From positions 620,001 through 684,000 of the forward strand of contig NZ_CP047409.1 of the NCBI RefSeq assembly GCF_013487865.1: a stretch of DNA of 64,000 nt, read 5' to 3'. Under the pieces are notes generated by a model. The model saw nothing but the letters and a program-made list of their open reading frames with translations. It searched no databases and had not been told where the DNA came from. Of the stretch, positions 52,781 through 62,179 are shown piece after piece (positions within the stretch are counted from its first letter, which is position 1; each line of letters opens with the position of its first letter). Position numbers and translations under genes: made by a program. Source of the stretch: Lactobacillus johnsonii (lineage in GTDB: Bacteria > Bacillota > Bacilli > Lactobacillales > Lactobacillaceae).

Positions 52781-53314
52781 TTAATTGTGTTTTTTGTTTG
52801 TTGGATAACGTGGATATCGGGCAGCCACTTTTTTTAAGACAAGATTTTCCACTCTAAGTCTTTCTAATTCAGCTTCCTGCTTAAGAATTTTTTCTTCATA
52901 CTTTTGCTTTTCACTAAGTTCTAACTTTTTAGTTGTCTTCTTACTCTTTTTAGGCACTTTCCTAGGCCGACCTTTCTGTTTAGGCAGCAGCCCAGCGTAT
53001 CCTTCTTCATTGAACTTTTTAGCCCAATTGTATACTTGAGAATCACTAATATTAAACTTAGCCGCTACCTTTGAAACTCCAATAGAATGTGTTAAGTAGT
53101 AGCGTACCACATTTAGCCTAAAGTCAGAAGAATAAGTAGTTTTAGTATGTTTAACAGATAAGGCAGCTAAACCTTGACACTTAGCCTTATCAACCCACCT
53201 ACGAATAAGAGTCCAATGAATATTATATTGTTTAGCTAAACCTTTTATTGAATCTTCATGATTTAAATATTTGGAAACAATTTCAATTTTTAATTCAGTC
53301 GAATATTTGGTCAT
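52781..53314 (-). CDS. IS3-family transposase OrfA
   Basis: DNA-binding part of the transposase, 177 residues. Two helix-turn-helix parts (about 14-40 and 63-90: GLAKQYNIHWTLIRRWV and KVAAKFNISDSQVYNWAKKF) and a leucine-rich coiled coil (about 128-160, KQEAELERLRVENLVLKK). ATG 53314 with AGG upstream is a better start than 53329. An A6 run near its 3' end should allow a -1 shift into orfB. Confidence 0.92.
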   Translation of the reverse strand: MTKYSTELKIEIVSKYLNHEDSIKGLAKQYNIHWTLIRRWVDKAKCQGLAALSVKHTKTTYSSDFRLNVVRYYLTHSIGVSKVAAKFNISDSQVYNWAKKFNEEGYAGLLPKQKGRPRKVPKKSKKTTKKLELSEKQKYEEKILKQEAELERLRVENLVLKKVAARYPRYPTNKKHN

Positions 53315-53343
53315 AAAAAAATACCTCATAATTATTAGATTTT

Positions 53344-53369
53344 ATGTCTAACAATTATGAGGCACTTCA
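53344..53369. repeat. IS3-family terminal inverted repeat (orfA side)
   Basis: Complement begins TGAAGTGCCTCAT and ends TTGTTAGACAT; partner at 51876-51901. Confidence 0.85.
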
Positions 53370-53390
53370 TTTTTATGGAGCTTTTTTAGA

Positions 53391-53900
53391 TCACTTTTTA
53401 TTAAAGTAGTCTTTAAATTTTTTAGCGAATTTACCACTAGTATTAAGAAAAATTGATTTGGTAGTTAAGTAATTGAAGATACCTACTAAAATTTGATCGA
53501 TTATTTTTACAAAAAATGCATTCCAATGAAGCCAAGAAATACCAACTAGCATAATTAAGTTATCCGGGATTAAACTAATAACTCGGTAAATAAAGAATAA
53601 ACAAATTTGGTAAACTACTCCATGCTTTTTATCAACATTTTGAATGAATACACCATGTTTATTAAAAGAAAAAGAGGCTAAATTAGAAATAATAAATGCG
53701 ATTGTGTTGGCATAAATCACAGGCATCTTCCAAATATTATGCAATAAAAGAAAGCAGGCAATATTGATAAGGGCTGCTAGAAAACCGAAGATAACATAAA
53801 CATAAAAATTTCGGTGTCTGGCAACGAGTTTACTCCCGAGTTTTCTTAACTGCTCTTGAGTAATCTTTTGTCCCTTTCTTTTATGATGACTTTTAGCCAT
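53391..53900 (-). CDS. GtrA-family membrane protein
   Basis: 169 residues: basic N-terminus (KSHHKRKGQK), then four membrane helices from about 33 onward, with FGFLAALINIACFLLL and FNYLTTKSIFL. GtrA proteins help move lipid-linked sugars across the membrane for wall polysaccharide modification, which fits the nearby wecB. ATG 53900 has GAGG six bases upstream and overlaps the flavodoxin stop. Confidence 0.85.
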   Translation of the reverse strand: MAKSHHKRKGQKITQEQLRKLGSKLVARHRNFYVYVIFGFLAALINIACFLLLHNIWKMPVIYANTIAFIISNLASFSFNKHGVFIQNVDKKHGVVYQICLFFIYRVISLIPDNLIMLVGISWLHWNAFFVKIIDQILVGIFNYLTTKSIFLNTSGKFAKKFKDYFNKK

Positions 53901-54339
53901 TAAATGCCTCAACTATTTCTTCAGTAGCTTGATCAATTAAGGCGATATCTTCATCATCGACTGCATTTTCTATTTTAACTGGTTTTGCGGCTTCAATAGC
54001 GCCACATTTAATAAATGCTTTTTCAAAATCATCTACATTTTCACAGTAGTGATCTTTATAGGTCTTGTCTCCTGAGCCCATTACAGCAAATTTTTTACCA
54101 GATAAGTCAAGGGTAATTAGTTGGTCGTAAAAGTCTTTCAATTCATCAGTCATAACGCCTTCGCCATATGTATAAGTAACCATCACGCAAAGGTCAGCAT
54201 CAAGATAAGAGCTAGCATCTGCAAAACTGACGTCAATATTTTCTACGTCAAAACCTGCATCTTGTAAGTTTTCTTCTAAAATCTCTGCCATATCTTCATC
54301 ATTACCAGTCATGCTGGCAAAGACAATTTGTGCTTTCAT
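53893..54339 (-). CDS. flavodoxin
   Basis: Small FMN electron carrier of 148 residues. The phosphate loop is ASMTGNDEDMAE near 8-19 and the flavin loops YTYGEGVMTDELKDF near 56-70 and GSGDKTYKDHYC near 88-99. The acidic composition is usual. AGAAAG precedes ATG 54339. It is cotranscribed leftward with the GtrA gene. Confidence 0.9.
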   Translation of the reverse strand: MKAQIVFASMTGNDEDMAEILEENLQDAGFDVENIDVSFADASSYLDADLCVMVTYTYGEGVMTDELKDFYDQLITLDLSGKKFAVMGSGDKTYKDHYCENVDDFEKAFIKCGAIEAAKPVKIENAVDDEDIALIDQATEEIVEAFNG

Positions 54340-54524
54340 GCAAAAAACTTCTTTCTATAACGTTTTCTCTTATTATACTAAAGAAGTATAGAAGTTTGTA
54401 AATCTTAAGAGAAATTATTTAAGAAAAGCTTTATAATGAATGGTTGAGACTTTCTTAATAACTACAAATTCATACCTATTTAAGGTATGCTAGGAGTATA
54501 TAAATTAAAAAAGGAGACTTTTTA

Positions 54525-55349
54525 ATGATAACAATTAAATCAAAACGCGAATTGCAAGGTATGCAAAAATCTGGTCGCGTTTTAGCAGCTATGTTTGAAG
54601 GGTTACGTGATGTTATTAAACCTGGAATTTCAACTTGGGAAATTGAAGAATTTGCTCAAGATTTTATGAAAAAACATGGTGGTCGTCTTTCAGAACAAGG
54701 TTTTGAAGGATATAAGTATGGAACTTGTATTAGTGTAAACGATGAAATTGCTCATGCAATTCCTAGAAAAGATAAGATCCTAAAAGAGGGTGACTTAGTC
54801 AGCGTTGACGTTACTTGCAACGTTGATGGCTACGAAACTGATTCATGTACTACTTATGGTGTTGGTGAAATTTCTGCCGAAGACCAAAAATTAATGGACG
54901 TTACTAAGAAAGCAATGTACATGGGAATTGATCAAGCGGTTGTTGGAAATCGTATTGGTGATATTGGTAGCGTTATTCAAAATTATGTTGAAGATGAAAA
55001 TGGCTATGGTGATGTGCGTGAACTTGTAGGCCATGGTATTCAACCATCAATCCATGAAGATCCAGAAGTTCCTCACTGGGGTAAAGCAGGTCATGGTTTG
55101 CGTTTACGTGAAGGAATGACTATTACGGTTGAACCAATGGTTGAAGCTGGTGGTGACTGGAGAATCGAACAAAAGACTGTATCCGATCCTAATGATGATT
55201 GGGTTTACTATGCAACTCCAGATGGCTCAAAGGCTGCTCAATTTGAACATACTTTTGCAATTACTCCAGATGGACCAAAGATCTTAACTTTGCAAAAGCC
55301 ATATGATGGCTACGAAAAATATCTTCCTCACTTTTTAGATGAAGATTAA
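54525..55349 (+). CDS. map: methionine aminopeptidase type I
   Basis: Removes the N-terminal Met from new proteins. It has 274 residues. Metal ligands are seen in SVDVTCNVDGYETDSCTTY, GHGIQPSIHEDPEVPHWG, TVEPMVEAGG and QFEHTFAI. AAAGGAG precedes ATG 54525. The YihY gene follows after 14 bases. Confidence 0.94.
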   Translation: MITIKSKRELQGMQKSGRVLAAMFEGLRDVIKPGISTWEIEEFAQDFMKKHGGRLSEQGFEGYKYGTCISVNDEIAHAIPRKDKILKEGDLVSVDVTCNVDGYETDSCTTYGVGEISAEDQKLMDVTKKAMYMGIDQAVVGNRIGDIGSVIQNYVEDENGYGDVRELVGHGIQPSIHEDPEVPHWGKAGHGLRLREGMTITVEPMVEAGGDWRIEQKTVSDPNDDWVYYATPDGSKAAQFEHTFAITPDGPKILTLQKPYDGYEKYLPHFLDED

Positions 55350-55363
55350 TAGATAATAAAATC

Positions 55364-56272
55364 ATGAATTCTTTTCTAAATCAGACTAAAAACCGTATAA
55401 CAGAGTTCTTTCAGTTATTATCTAAATATATTAGCCAAGGCGAGATAAATCAGACTTCAATTATTATTGCTTACTATGTGCTATTAAGTATTTTTCCAAT
55501 CATAATTATTATTGGAAATGTTTTACCTTTGCTTAATATCGACACTGAGCCAATTGCTCGTTATCTTGAATTGATTTTTCCATCTCAAGTTTCAAGTCTA
55601 ATTATGCCAATTATTAATGCTTTATTGAAAAAACACTCCAGTGGTTTTATTTCTCTTGGTATTGTAATTGCTATTTGGTCTTTAAGTTGTTTGGTTAATT
55701 CAATTCGCTTAGCAGCAAATAAAATTTATGGCGTTGATAAAAAAGAAAAAGGTAAGTCATGGTGGAACTATTTACTTGCTAGAACGTTTACGTTTGTTCT
55801 TTCTGTGGTTTTGGTAGTTGGTTTTTCAATTATAATTTTTGTCGTTACCTTTGGTAGACAAATTATGGAATTTTTAGCTCCAATTTTTAATCTATCCTTG
55901 TGGTGGGTATATAAGTTGGAAAATTATCGTTGGCCGATTATAATTTTGGTTATGGTTATTATAAATTTGTATATTAACTATGTCATTCCCAACATCACTG
56001 TACAAAAGCGCATCGTATGGCCTGGAGTATGGTTTACTGTAGTGAGCTGGAGCGCCTTATCCTATTTCTTTGGTTTATATTTAAGGCAATTTGGAACGCG
56101 CTGGCAAAACTATGGAATTGTAGGTTCTTTTATAATCTTTATGTTATGGCTAAATGTAGGTTCATTTTTACTTTTGCTTGGTATTTGTCTTAATGCCACA
56201 GGGGATGAATTGAAAGGTAGAAAAATTGAATACAGTCGTAGCCCGATTTTGAGAATTTTTAGAAAAAAATAG
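55364..56272 (+). CDS. YihY/virulence factor BrkB family membrane protein
   Basis: 302 residues with about six membrane helices. Family wording IIAYYVLLSIFPIIIIIGN near 34-52 and YGIVGSFIIFMLWLNVGSFLLLLG near 249-272. Older annotations call this ribonuclease BN, which is wrong for the family. Role unknown. It follows map and is probably in the same operon. Confidence 0.88.
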   Translation: MNSFLNQTKNRITEFFQLLSKYISQGEINQTSIIIAYYVLLSIFPIIIIIGNVLPLLNIDTEPIARYLELIFPSQVSSLIMPIINALLKKHSSGFISLGIVIAIWSLSCLVNSIRLAANKIYGVDKKEKGKSWWNYLLARTFTFVLSVVLVVGFSIIIFVVTFGRQIMEFLAPIFNLSLWWVYKLENYRWPIIILVMVIINLYINYVIPNITVQKRIVWPGVWFTVVSWSALSYFFGLYLRQFGTRWQNYGIVGSFIIFMLWLNVGSFLLLLGICLNATGDELKGRKIEYSRSPILRIFRKK

Positions 56273-56345
56273 CAAATTGTCTAAATAAGTTTCTAGAAGT
56301 TTGGTAAAATACACTAAGGAAAGCTTATTTTGTGAGGAGAATAAA

Positions 56346-57251
56346 ATGAAAGTAAGAAAAGCAGTTATTCCAGCAGCTGGATTAGGTACTAGATTTTTAC
56401 CTGCCACTAAGGCTATGCCAAAGGAAATGGTACCAATTGTTGATAAACCAACAATTCAATTTATTGTAGAAGAAGCTAAAAAATCTGGAATTGAAGATAT
56501 CTTAATTGTTACTGGTAAAAACAAGCGTTCCATCGAAGATCACTTTGATGCTAACCCAGAACTAGAACAAGATTTGGAAGAAAAGGGTAAAACTGAACTT
56601 TTACACTTAACCCAATCAATTACTAACCTAGGTGTTAACCTTTACTATACTCGTCAACCATACCCAGCTGGTTTAGGGGATGCGATTTTAAGAGCTCGTA
56701 GCTTCGTTGGGGATGAACCATTTGCTGTTATGCTTGGTGACGACTTAATGGAAGATAAGACTCCACTAACTAAGCAATTAATTGATCGTTATGATAAGAC
56801 TCATGCATCAACTATTGCTGTTATGCCTGTACCACATGAAGAAGTTTCTAAGTATGGTGTTATTGATCCAGATAGCGAAATTGAACCTGGTTTGATTAAC
56901 GTTAAAGCATTTGTTGAAAAGCCAGATGTAGATAAGGCACCTAGTGACTACGCAATTATCGGTCGTTACTTATTAACTCCAGAAATTTTTGATATTTTAG
57001 CACATCAAAAACCTGGTCGTGGTGGTGAAATTCAATTAACTGATGCTATTGATACTATGAACAAGACTCAACGAGTATTCGCTCATGTATTTAATGGTGA
57101 ACGTCATGATGTTGGTAACAAGGAAGGTTACCTTGAAACATCAATTGAATATGGTTTATCTCACCCTCAAATTAAAGATGATTTACGTGAGTACATTATT
57201 AACATGGCTCAAAAATTACAAAAAGAAGATAAAAACTCAAAGAAGAAATAA
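56346..57251 (+). CDS. galU: UTP-glucose-1-phosphate uridylyltransferase
   Basis: Makes UDP-glucose for polysaccharide and wall synthesis and galactose use. It has 301 residues: nucleotide loop [19 protein letters not shown] near 9-27, [10 protein letters not shown] and LGDDLMEDK with the metal-binding Asp, and FVEKP. ATG 56346 follows GAGGAG; the frame extends 45 bases upstream without a ribosome site. It has its own terminator. Confidence 0.95.
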   Translation: MKVRKAVIPAAGLGTRFLPATKAMPKEMVPIVDKPTIQFIVEEAKKSGIEDILIVTGKNKRSIEDHFDANPELEQDLEEKGKTELLHLTQSITNLGVNLYYTRQPYPAGLGDAILRARSFVGDEPFAVMLGDDLMEDKTPLTKQLIDRYDKTHASTIAVMPVPHEEVSKYGVIDPDSEIEPGLINVKAFVEKPDVDKAPSDYAIIGRYLLTPEIFDILAHQKPGRGGEIQLTDAIDTMNKTQRVFAHVFNGERHDVGNKEGYLETSIEYGLSHPQIKDDLREYIINMAQKLQKEDKNSKKK

Positions 57252-57270
57252 TAAGACTTCTTTGAAACTA

Positions 57271-57303
57271 TAAGACTGACTATTTTGTCAGTCTTATTTT
57301 TTT
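57271..57303 (+). terminator. terminator of galU
   Basis: TAAGACTGAC and GTCAGTCTTA around TATTTT with a T run. Confidence 0.88.
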
Positions 57304-57381
57304 GCTAAAAAAGGTGTAATCTTTTTGCCAAGTGCTTATAAATAGTGAGAAAATATAAATAACTATTTTTATAAGGGTAAA

Positions 57382-58344
57382 ATGATGATTGAATATAAAA
57401 ATATTTCAAAAAAATACGATGGACAAGAAATTTTAAAAGATGTTTCTTTCGCAGTGAAAAAAGGAGATATTTTTGTTTTAGTTGGACCAAGTGGAAGCGG
57501 AAAAACAACTTTGTTAAAGATGTTTAACCGTCTTATTGAACCAACAAAAGGACAGATTCTTCTAAATGATAAACCAATAAAAGAATATAATTTGCGTAAA
57601 CTAAGAGAAAGGACAGGGTATGTATTGCAAACAGCTAGTTTGTTTCCAAATTTAACTGTTGGTGAAAATATTACAATTGTGTTAGAGCAAGAAGGTGTTG
57701 ATCGCAAAGAACGGCGAAAAAAACAGGAAGAGCTATTAAAATCGGTTGATTTGGATCCAAAATTATATTGTGATCGGATGCCGAGTGAACTATCAGGTGG
57801 TGAACAACAACGAGTTGGTATTGTTCGGGCTTTAGCAGCGGATCCTGAAGTTGTTTTAATGGATGAACCTTTTTCTGCTCTTGATCCAGTTGTAAGAAAG
57901 CAACTACAAGACTTACTTATTAATTTACATGAACAATTTAATAAGACAGTAATGTTTGTAACACATGACATGCAAGAAGCTATTCGTTTAGGAAACACAA
58001 TTGGAGTTCTGCATAAAGGTGTTTTAGAACAAGTTGGCAAACCTAGAGAAATTTTAAGACATCCTGCTACAAAATTTGTACAGGAATTTTTTGCAGGAAA
58101 TAGAATTAATCAAAAGCTCGACCTTGAAACTTTATTGAAGAGTGAATTGGGCGTAGATCCACGATTCTATCCTAAAGTGGATGCCCTTGTTCGTTATCAC
58201 GTTGATAGCGTAGAGGATTTAATTAAAGATTGTTCTAACCATCCTGATACTCTGTTTGTTGCAGAGACCAGGTTTGGAGAATTTTTAATTGAGCCAAAAA
58301 GAGTTTGGAATTTCTTTTTAAAGTGGGTGGCTGGACATGATTAA
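57382..58344 (+). CDS. osmoprotectant ABC transporter ATP-binding protein
   Basis: ATPase of a glycine betaine/carnitine/choline importer (OpuCA-like). It has 320 residues: Walker A GPSGSGKTT near 36-44, signature LSGGEQQRVGIVRA, Walker B VLMDEPFSALDP, then a C-terminal region of about 80 residues. The start is ATG 57382 (57385 also possible) with AAGGG upstream. It overlaps the next gene by 8 bases. Confidence 0.9.
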   Translation: MMIEYKNISKKYDGQEILKDVSFAVKKGDIFVLVGPSGSGKTTLLKMFNRLIEPTKGQILLNDKPIKEYNLRKLRERTGYVLQTASLFPNLTVGENITIVLEQEGVDRKERRKKQEELLKSVDLDPKLYCDRMPSELSGGEQQRVGIVRALAADPEVVLMDEPFSALDPVVRKQLQDLLINLHEQFNKTVMFVTHDMQEAIRLGNTIGVLHKGVLEQVGKPREILRHPATKFVQEFFAGNRINQKLDLETLLKSELGVDPRFYPKVDALVRYHVDSVEDLIKDCSNHPDTLFVAETRFGEFLIEPKRVWNFFLKWVAGHD

Positions 58345-59884
58345 ATCACTATGGCAGATGTTACTAACTGAACATGAACAAATTTGGGCTACCACACTTG
58401 TTCATATTAAGATTTCTCTGATTGCCTTGCTGATTGCAATGGTAATTGCAATTCCGCTGGCTTTTATTTTAAAAGGTCACAAAAAAGCTGCTGAATTTAC
58501 ACTTCAAATAGCGGGAATTATTCAAACAATTCCTAGTTTGGCGGTTCTAGGTTTACTGCTACCATTTGTTGGAATAGGAACTGTGCCAGCAGTCATTGCA
58601 TTAGTTTTATATGCAATTATGCCGATATTTCAAAATACTTATTCAGGATTAACAGAAATACCCGAAAATCTGGAAGAAGCAGCCACTGCCTTTGGGCTAA
58701 CTAAATGGAAAAAGTTGCAGCGACTAGAAATTCCAATGGCTATGCCAATGATAGTTGCAGGGATTAGAATTGCGCTGGTTATGATTATTGGGACTGCTAC
58801 TTTAGCTGCTTTAATTGGTGGCGGAGGCTTAGGGACTTATATATACGTTGGGATTAATTCAAACAATAATACTGAAGTTCTAATGGGAGCAATCTTATCT
58901 GCGTTGCTTGCTCTAATATTTAGTGGCGTTTTGAAATTTATTTCAAAAAATAATAAACGTCTAAAAGTAGGAAGTGTACTAATTGGTCTAGCTTTAATAA
59001 TTTGGGGTGGAAGTAGTGTGTATACACATTATGCTAATACTTCTAAGAACGTTGCTGAACCAAAACAGACGATTACCATTGCTGGAAAAATGGGATCCGA
59101 ACCAGCTATTTTGATTAATATGTATAAGGATCTAATCGAAAAGAATGATCCCAATACTAAGGTGGTTTTAAAACCTAACTTTGGTGGAACAACGTTTTTA
59201 TTCAAAGCTCTGCAAACAGATAAGATTGATATTTATCCTGAATTTACAGGTACAGTTTTACAAACTTTAGTTAAAACTGGTAAAAAGACCGGGAATGATC
59301 CAAATCAAGTTTATGTAGAAGCTAGAAGCGACTTAAAGAAACAATTTGATATGGAATATCTGAAGCCAATGGCTTACCAAAATGGTTATGCTTTAGCTAC
59401 AACACAAAAATTTGCTAAAGACAATCACTTGACCAAGATGAGTGACTTAAACCGTGTAAATAAAAAAGCACATGCAGCCTTTGATCCGGACTTCACTTCA
59501 TTAAAAGATGGCTATCCTGGCTTAAAGAAAATCTATAAGTTAGATTTTGCTTCAATTAAGAGTACTGAATCGAGCATTCGCTATCATGCTATTGCTGATA
59601 ATCAAGCTAATATTGTTGATGCTTATACGACAGATGCAGAAATTAAGAAGTATAATTTAGTAATGCTAGATGATGATAAGAAATTCTTCCCACCATATCA
59701 GGGAGCTCCTCTAATGAGGGCAAAATTTGCAGAGAGAAATCCTCAAATTGTAAAGGCTTTAAATAAATTGGCTGGTAAAATTACTACTGAAGAAATGCAG
59801 GAAATGAATTATCAAGTTAATGTTAAGCAGGAGAAACCTGCTAAAGTAGCTCATGATTATTTGGTAAAACATGAATTAATTTAG
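58337..59884 (+). CDS. osmoprotectant ABC transporter, fused permease and binding protein
   Basis: 515 residues: permease with about six helices (about 20-230; EAATAFGLTKWKKLQRLEIPMA is the ATPase-docking loop), then a substrate-binding domain (about 240-510, KMGSEPAILINMYKDLIE and FTGTVLQTL) of the OpuAC/ProX kind. The fusion tethers the binding part to the channel. With the ATPase upstream it makes a complete two-gene importer for quaternary amines used in osmotic protection. Confidence 0.91.
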   Translation: MIKSLWQMLLTEHEQIWATTLVHIKISLIALLIAMVIAIPLAFILKGHKKAAEFTLQIAGIIQTIPSLAVLGLLLPFVGIGTVPAVIALVLYAIMPIFQNTYSGLTEIPENLEEAATAFGLTKWKKLQRLEIPMAMPMIVAGIRIALVMIIGTATLAALIGGGGLGTYIYVGINSNNNTEVLMGAILSALLALIFSGVLKFISKNNKRLKVGSVLIGLALIIWGGSSVYTHYANTSKNVAEPKQTITIAGKMGSEPAILINMYKDLIEKNDPNTKVVLKPNFGGTTFLFKALQTDKIDIYPEFTGTVLQTLVKTGKKTGNDPNQVYVEARSDLKKQFDMEYLKPMAYQNGYALATTQKFAKDNHLTKMSDLNRVNKKAHAAFDPDFTSLKDGYPGLKKIYKLDFASIKSTESSIRYHAIADNQANIVDAYTTDAEIKKYNLVMLDDDKKFFPPYQGAPLMRAKFAERNPQIVKALNKLAGKITTEEMQEMNYQVNVKQEKPAKVAHDYLVKHELI

Positions 59885-59896
59885 AAAAGAGAAAAA

Positions 59897-60307
59897 ATGA
59901 CAAAATATACAGTAAAAAGTGAATTAACTGATACTCCTTGGCAAATTGAAAATCGAACAAAGAAAAATAAATTCATGGCTGATGAATCAGCAAGTGGTAA
60001 AAATGTTGCCCCGAATCCAGTAGAATATTTAGCTGGTGCTGTTAACTCTTGTATTTCAATTTCTGCAGGGATGATTGCAAATGTACATCATTTAGATGTA
60101 AAGAACTTTAAAGTAACAAATCAGGCAATTACTACTAAACTCGGCCATGGAAAGTCAGTTGTTAGTGAAATGTTGATTACGGTTTCTTTTGAAAGCTCTA
60201 TGTCTCAAGAAGAAAAACAAGACTTTTTAGATCATACTCTACATGTTTCAACTGTCTATCAAACAGTATCACAGAGTGTAAAAACATACGTAGAATTAGA
60301 AAATTAA
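59897..60307 (+). CDS. OsmC/Ohr-family protein
   Basis: 136 residues. The family is peroxide-reducing through two Cys. Here Cys in VNSCISISAG near 49-56 is present, while the second expected Cys position in the first half is not obvious. It follows the osmoprotectant transporter by 12 bases, suggesting one stress-linked operon. RBS AGAAAAGAG is modest. Family call good, activity uncertain. Confidence 0.82.
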   Translation: MTKYTVKSELTDTPWQIENRTKKNKFMADESASGKNVAPNPVEYLAGAVNSCISISAGMIANVHHLDVKNFKVTNQAITTKLGHGKSVVSEMLITVSFESSMSQEEKQDFLDHTLHVSTVYQTVSQSVKTYVELEN

Positions 60308-60318
60308 GTTATCAATTT

Positions 60319-60352
60319 GCTCTTAGTCGGATAAGACTAAGGGCATTTTTGA
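60319..60352 (+). terminator. terminator of the osmoprotectant-OsmC operon
   Basis: GCTCTTAGTC and GACTAAGGGC form a stem with a GGATAA loop and a T-rich tail. Confidence 0.78.
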
Positions 60353-60408
60353 TTTTTTTATGAATGTAAGGCAAGCTAGAAACTAATTAAGTTTGGGGAG
60401 GAGTTTAA

Positions 60409-61507
60409 GTGAAAAAATAGTTGCTAAACCAGTTAGCATGTTTGAATTATTCTTCGATTTAGTTTTTGTATATGCGATTTCTAGAATTACTGCGATGATT
60501 CATCATCCTGTTAATGGAGGAATTCCTTTAACTACTTTTTGGAGTTTTTGTTAGTCGTAGTTGTAGTGATGGAAATCTGACTCTATCAGGTTGTTTATTT
60601 TAATTGATATAGCAAGAATAACTTTTTAGATATTGCCGGACTTGTTTTAAATATGTTTACGGCAGTTTACTTAGCCAATAATATTAATACAGACTGGCGC
60701 ATAACCTTTCACTATTTTAATATTGCGATGGCTGTAATGATTGCAACAATATTTTACCAATATTTATTCACGTTGATTAATGAAGTTAATGATAAAAGAG
60801 AATTCTTATTTATTTTAGGGATAGAGTTCTTTTTAATAATTCTAGGGTTGATGCTTGGCTATTATGTCGGGATTTATTTCTGTATTGCTGCTTATATTAT
60901 TGGCTTGATTTTACCAATCTTTTTATGGGAAAAATTTAAGTCTGAAAGAGTTAATTTCCCTCATTTGGTGGAGAGAGTCAGTTTGATAGTCATTATTGCG
61001 TTTGGAGAAGTAATTGTTAATTTAGCAAATTACTTTAATAGTAAGACGCCTCTTATGTATGCTGCATTTTTATTACTAGTTTTAATGTTTGCTAGCTATG
61101 TACTTTTATCTGATAAGATCATTAACCATCATCAAATTAGCAGAGGATTTGTCTTAATGTATAGTCATATTGCGATTGTAATTTCTGTATTGTTAATGAC
61201 CGTAGACACTCTATATTTAAATAATAAAAATGTGGACCATAAATTTCTGTACGGGCTAATTATAGGTACGGTCGCACTTTATTATTTCTCTTTGATTGTG
61301 AACCAAGTTTATAGTAAAAAAGTATGTCAATTTAAAAAAATCGAAGCAATAACTCTCTTAACTATATTTATTATTGGAGCTTTAATTTTATGGTTAGTTA
61401 AGAATTCTAATTTTGTGGGTTATGATCTGCTTATTAATATGAAATCTGACCTTTTTCTTAGTTTTTCTAATGAAAAGCAAAAATTCTTTAAATTAACATT
61501 ATTATAG
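60409..61507 (+). pseudogene. low-temperature-requirement A (LtrA)-like membrane protein, degraded
   Basis: Fragments of one LtrA-type protein are spread over three frames. GTG 60409 (with GGGGAGGAG upstream) runs into TAG after three codons. The second frame gives AKPVSMFELFFDLVFVYAISR up to TAG near 60558. The third continues LLVVVVVMEI with TGA at 60578 and TGA at 60605, then an intact 284-residue stretch of about eight membrane helices from 60653. At least two frameshifts and two nonsense codons mean no full product. Confidence 0.85.
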
Positions 61508-61563
61508 TTAGTAAAAAAATCTCGACTGCTATAATATTAGTAAATTAATAAAGAGGGATTAAC

Positions 61564-62175
61564 ATGGATATTTATGGTGGCTATACTCCAGTACTAGATA
61601 GTTTACTTAATCAAATGTTGGAGTATTTTAGAAAAGAAAATAAACTTCATCAAGAGAAAACTGGCGATAGCCTATATGAACACTTGATTGGACGAGTTAA
61701 ACGTCCAGAAAGTATGATTGAAAAATGTCAACGAAAAGAATTGCCAGTAACGCCAGAATCAGCTTTAAAGGAAAATCGAGATAGTGTAGGGATTCGTGTG
61801 GTTTGCAATTTTATTGATGACATTTATACCTGTATTGATTTAATTAAGGAATGGGACGATGTAGAAATCGTCAAGCAAAAAGATTACATTACAAATGCTA
61901 AACCAAATGGGTATCGTTCTTACCACATGATTTTAGATGTTGAAAGACCCGAAGAAGATATCGTAGGAAACACCCCTGGTCACTACTATGTCGAAATACA
62001 ACTTAGAACAATAGCAATGGATACCTGGGCTAGTTTAGAGCATGAAATGAAGTATAAGCACCAGATAAAGAATCCCGAAATGATTGGTAAAGAGTTGAAG
62101 CGAGTGGCTGATGAATTAGCTTCTTGTGATGTAAGTATGCAGACTTTGCGCCATTTAATTAGAGAGGAAGATTAA
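61564..62175 (+). CDS. relQ: small alarmone synthetase (RelQ/YjbM type)
   Basis: Makes (p)ppGpp from GTP/GDP and ATP. It has 203 residues and a single synthetase domain, with no hydrolase or TGS part. Visible motifs are SVGIRVVCNFIDDIY near 74-88, NGYRSYHMILDV near 118-129 and VEIQLRT near 147-153. AGAGGG precedes ATG 61564. The two-component genes follow by four bases, so they may share a transcript. Confidence 0.92.
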   Translation: MDIYGGYTPVLDSLLNQMLEYFRKENKLHQEKTGDSLYEHLIGRVKRPESMIEKCQRKELPVTPESALKENRDSVGIRVVCNFIDDIYTCIDLIKEWDDVEIVKQKDYITNAKPNGYRSYHMILDVERPEEDIVGNTPGHYYVEIQLRTIAMDTWASLEHEMKYKHQIKNPEMIGKELKRVADELASCDVSMQTLRHLIREED

Positions 62176-62179
62176 CTTA

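Larger units (their letters stand above)
51876..53369 (-). mobile_element. IS3-family insertion sequence
   Basis: 1494-bp element with both orfs on the minus strand. 26-base terminal inverted repeats start TGAAGTGCC and end GTTAGACAT (51876-51901 and 53344-53369), with 9+9 bases matching at their ends. TTT flanks both sides, fitting a 3-base target duplication. OrfA and OrfB look intact and overlap in a -1 frame, so the copy may still be active. IS150-like subgroup is likely from the orfA with two helix-turn-helix parts. Confidence 0.9.
51863..53387. terminator. bidirectional terminator split by an IS3-family element
   Basis: The left half AAAAAAGCTCCAT (51863-51874 region) and the right half ATGGAGCTTTTTT (53375-53387) are perfect complements of 13 bases. 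Without the element and its TTT duplication they would form a stem with a TTTT loop between wecB and the leftward gtrA-type gene. The insertion point is in the loop. Confidence 0.8.

Noticed and set aside
57369-58040. Minus-strand 223-residue open frame opposite the osmoprotectant ATPase gene
   Set aside because: The plus-strand gene has all ATPase motifs; the minus frame is rich in Ser, Cys and Arg and has no recognisable domain.
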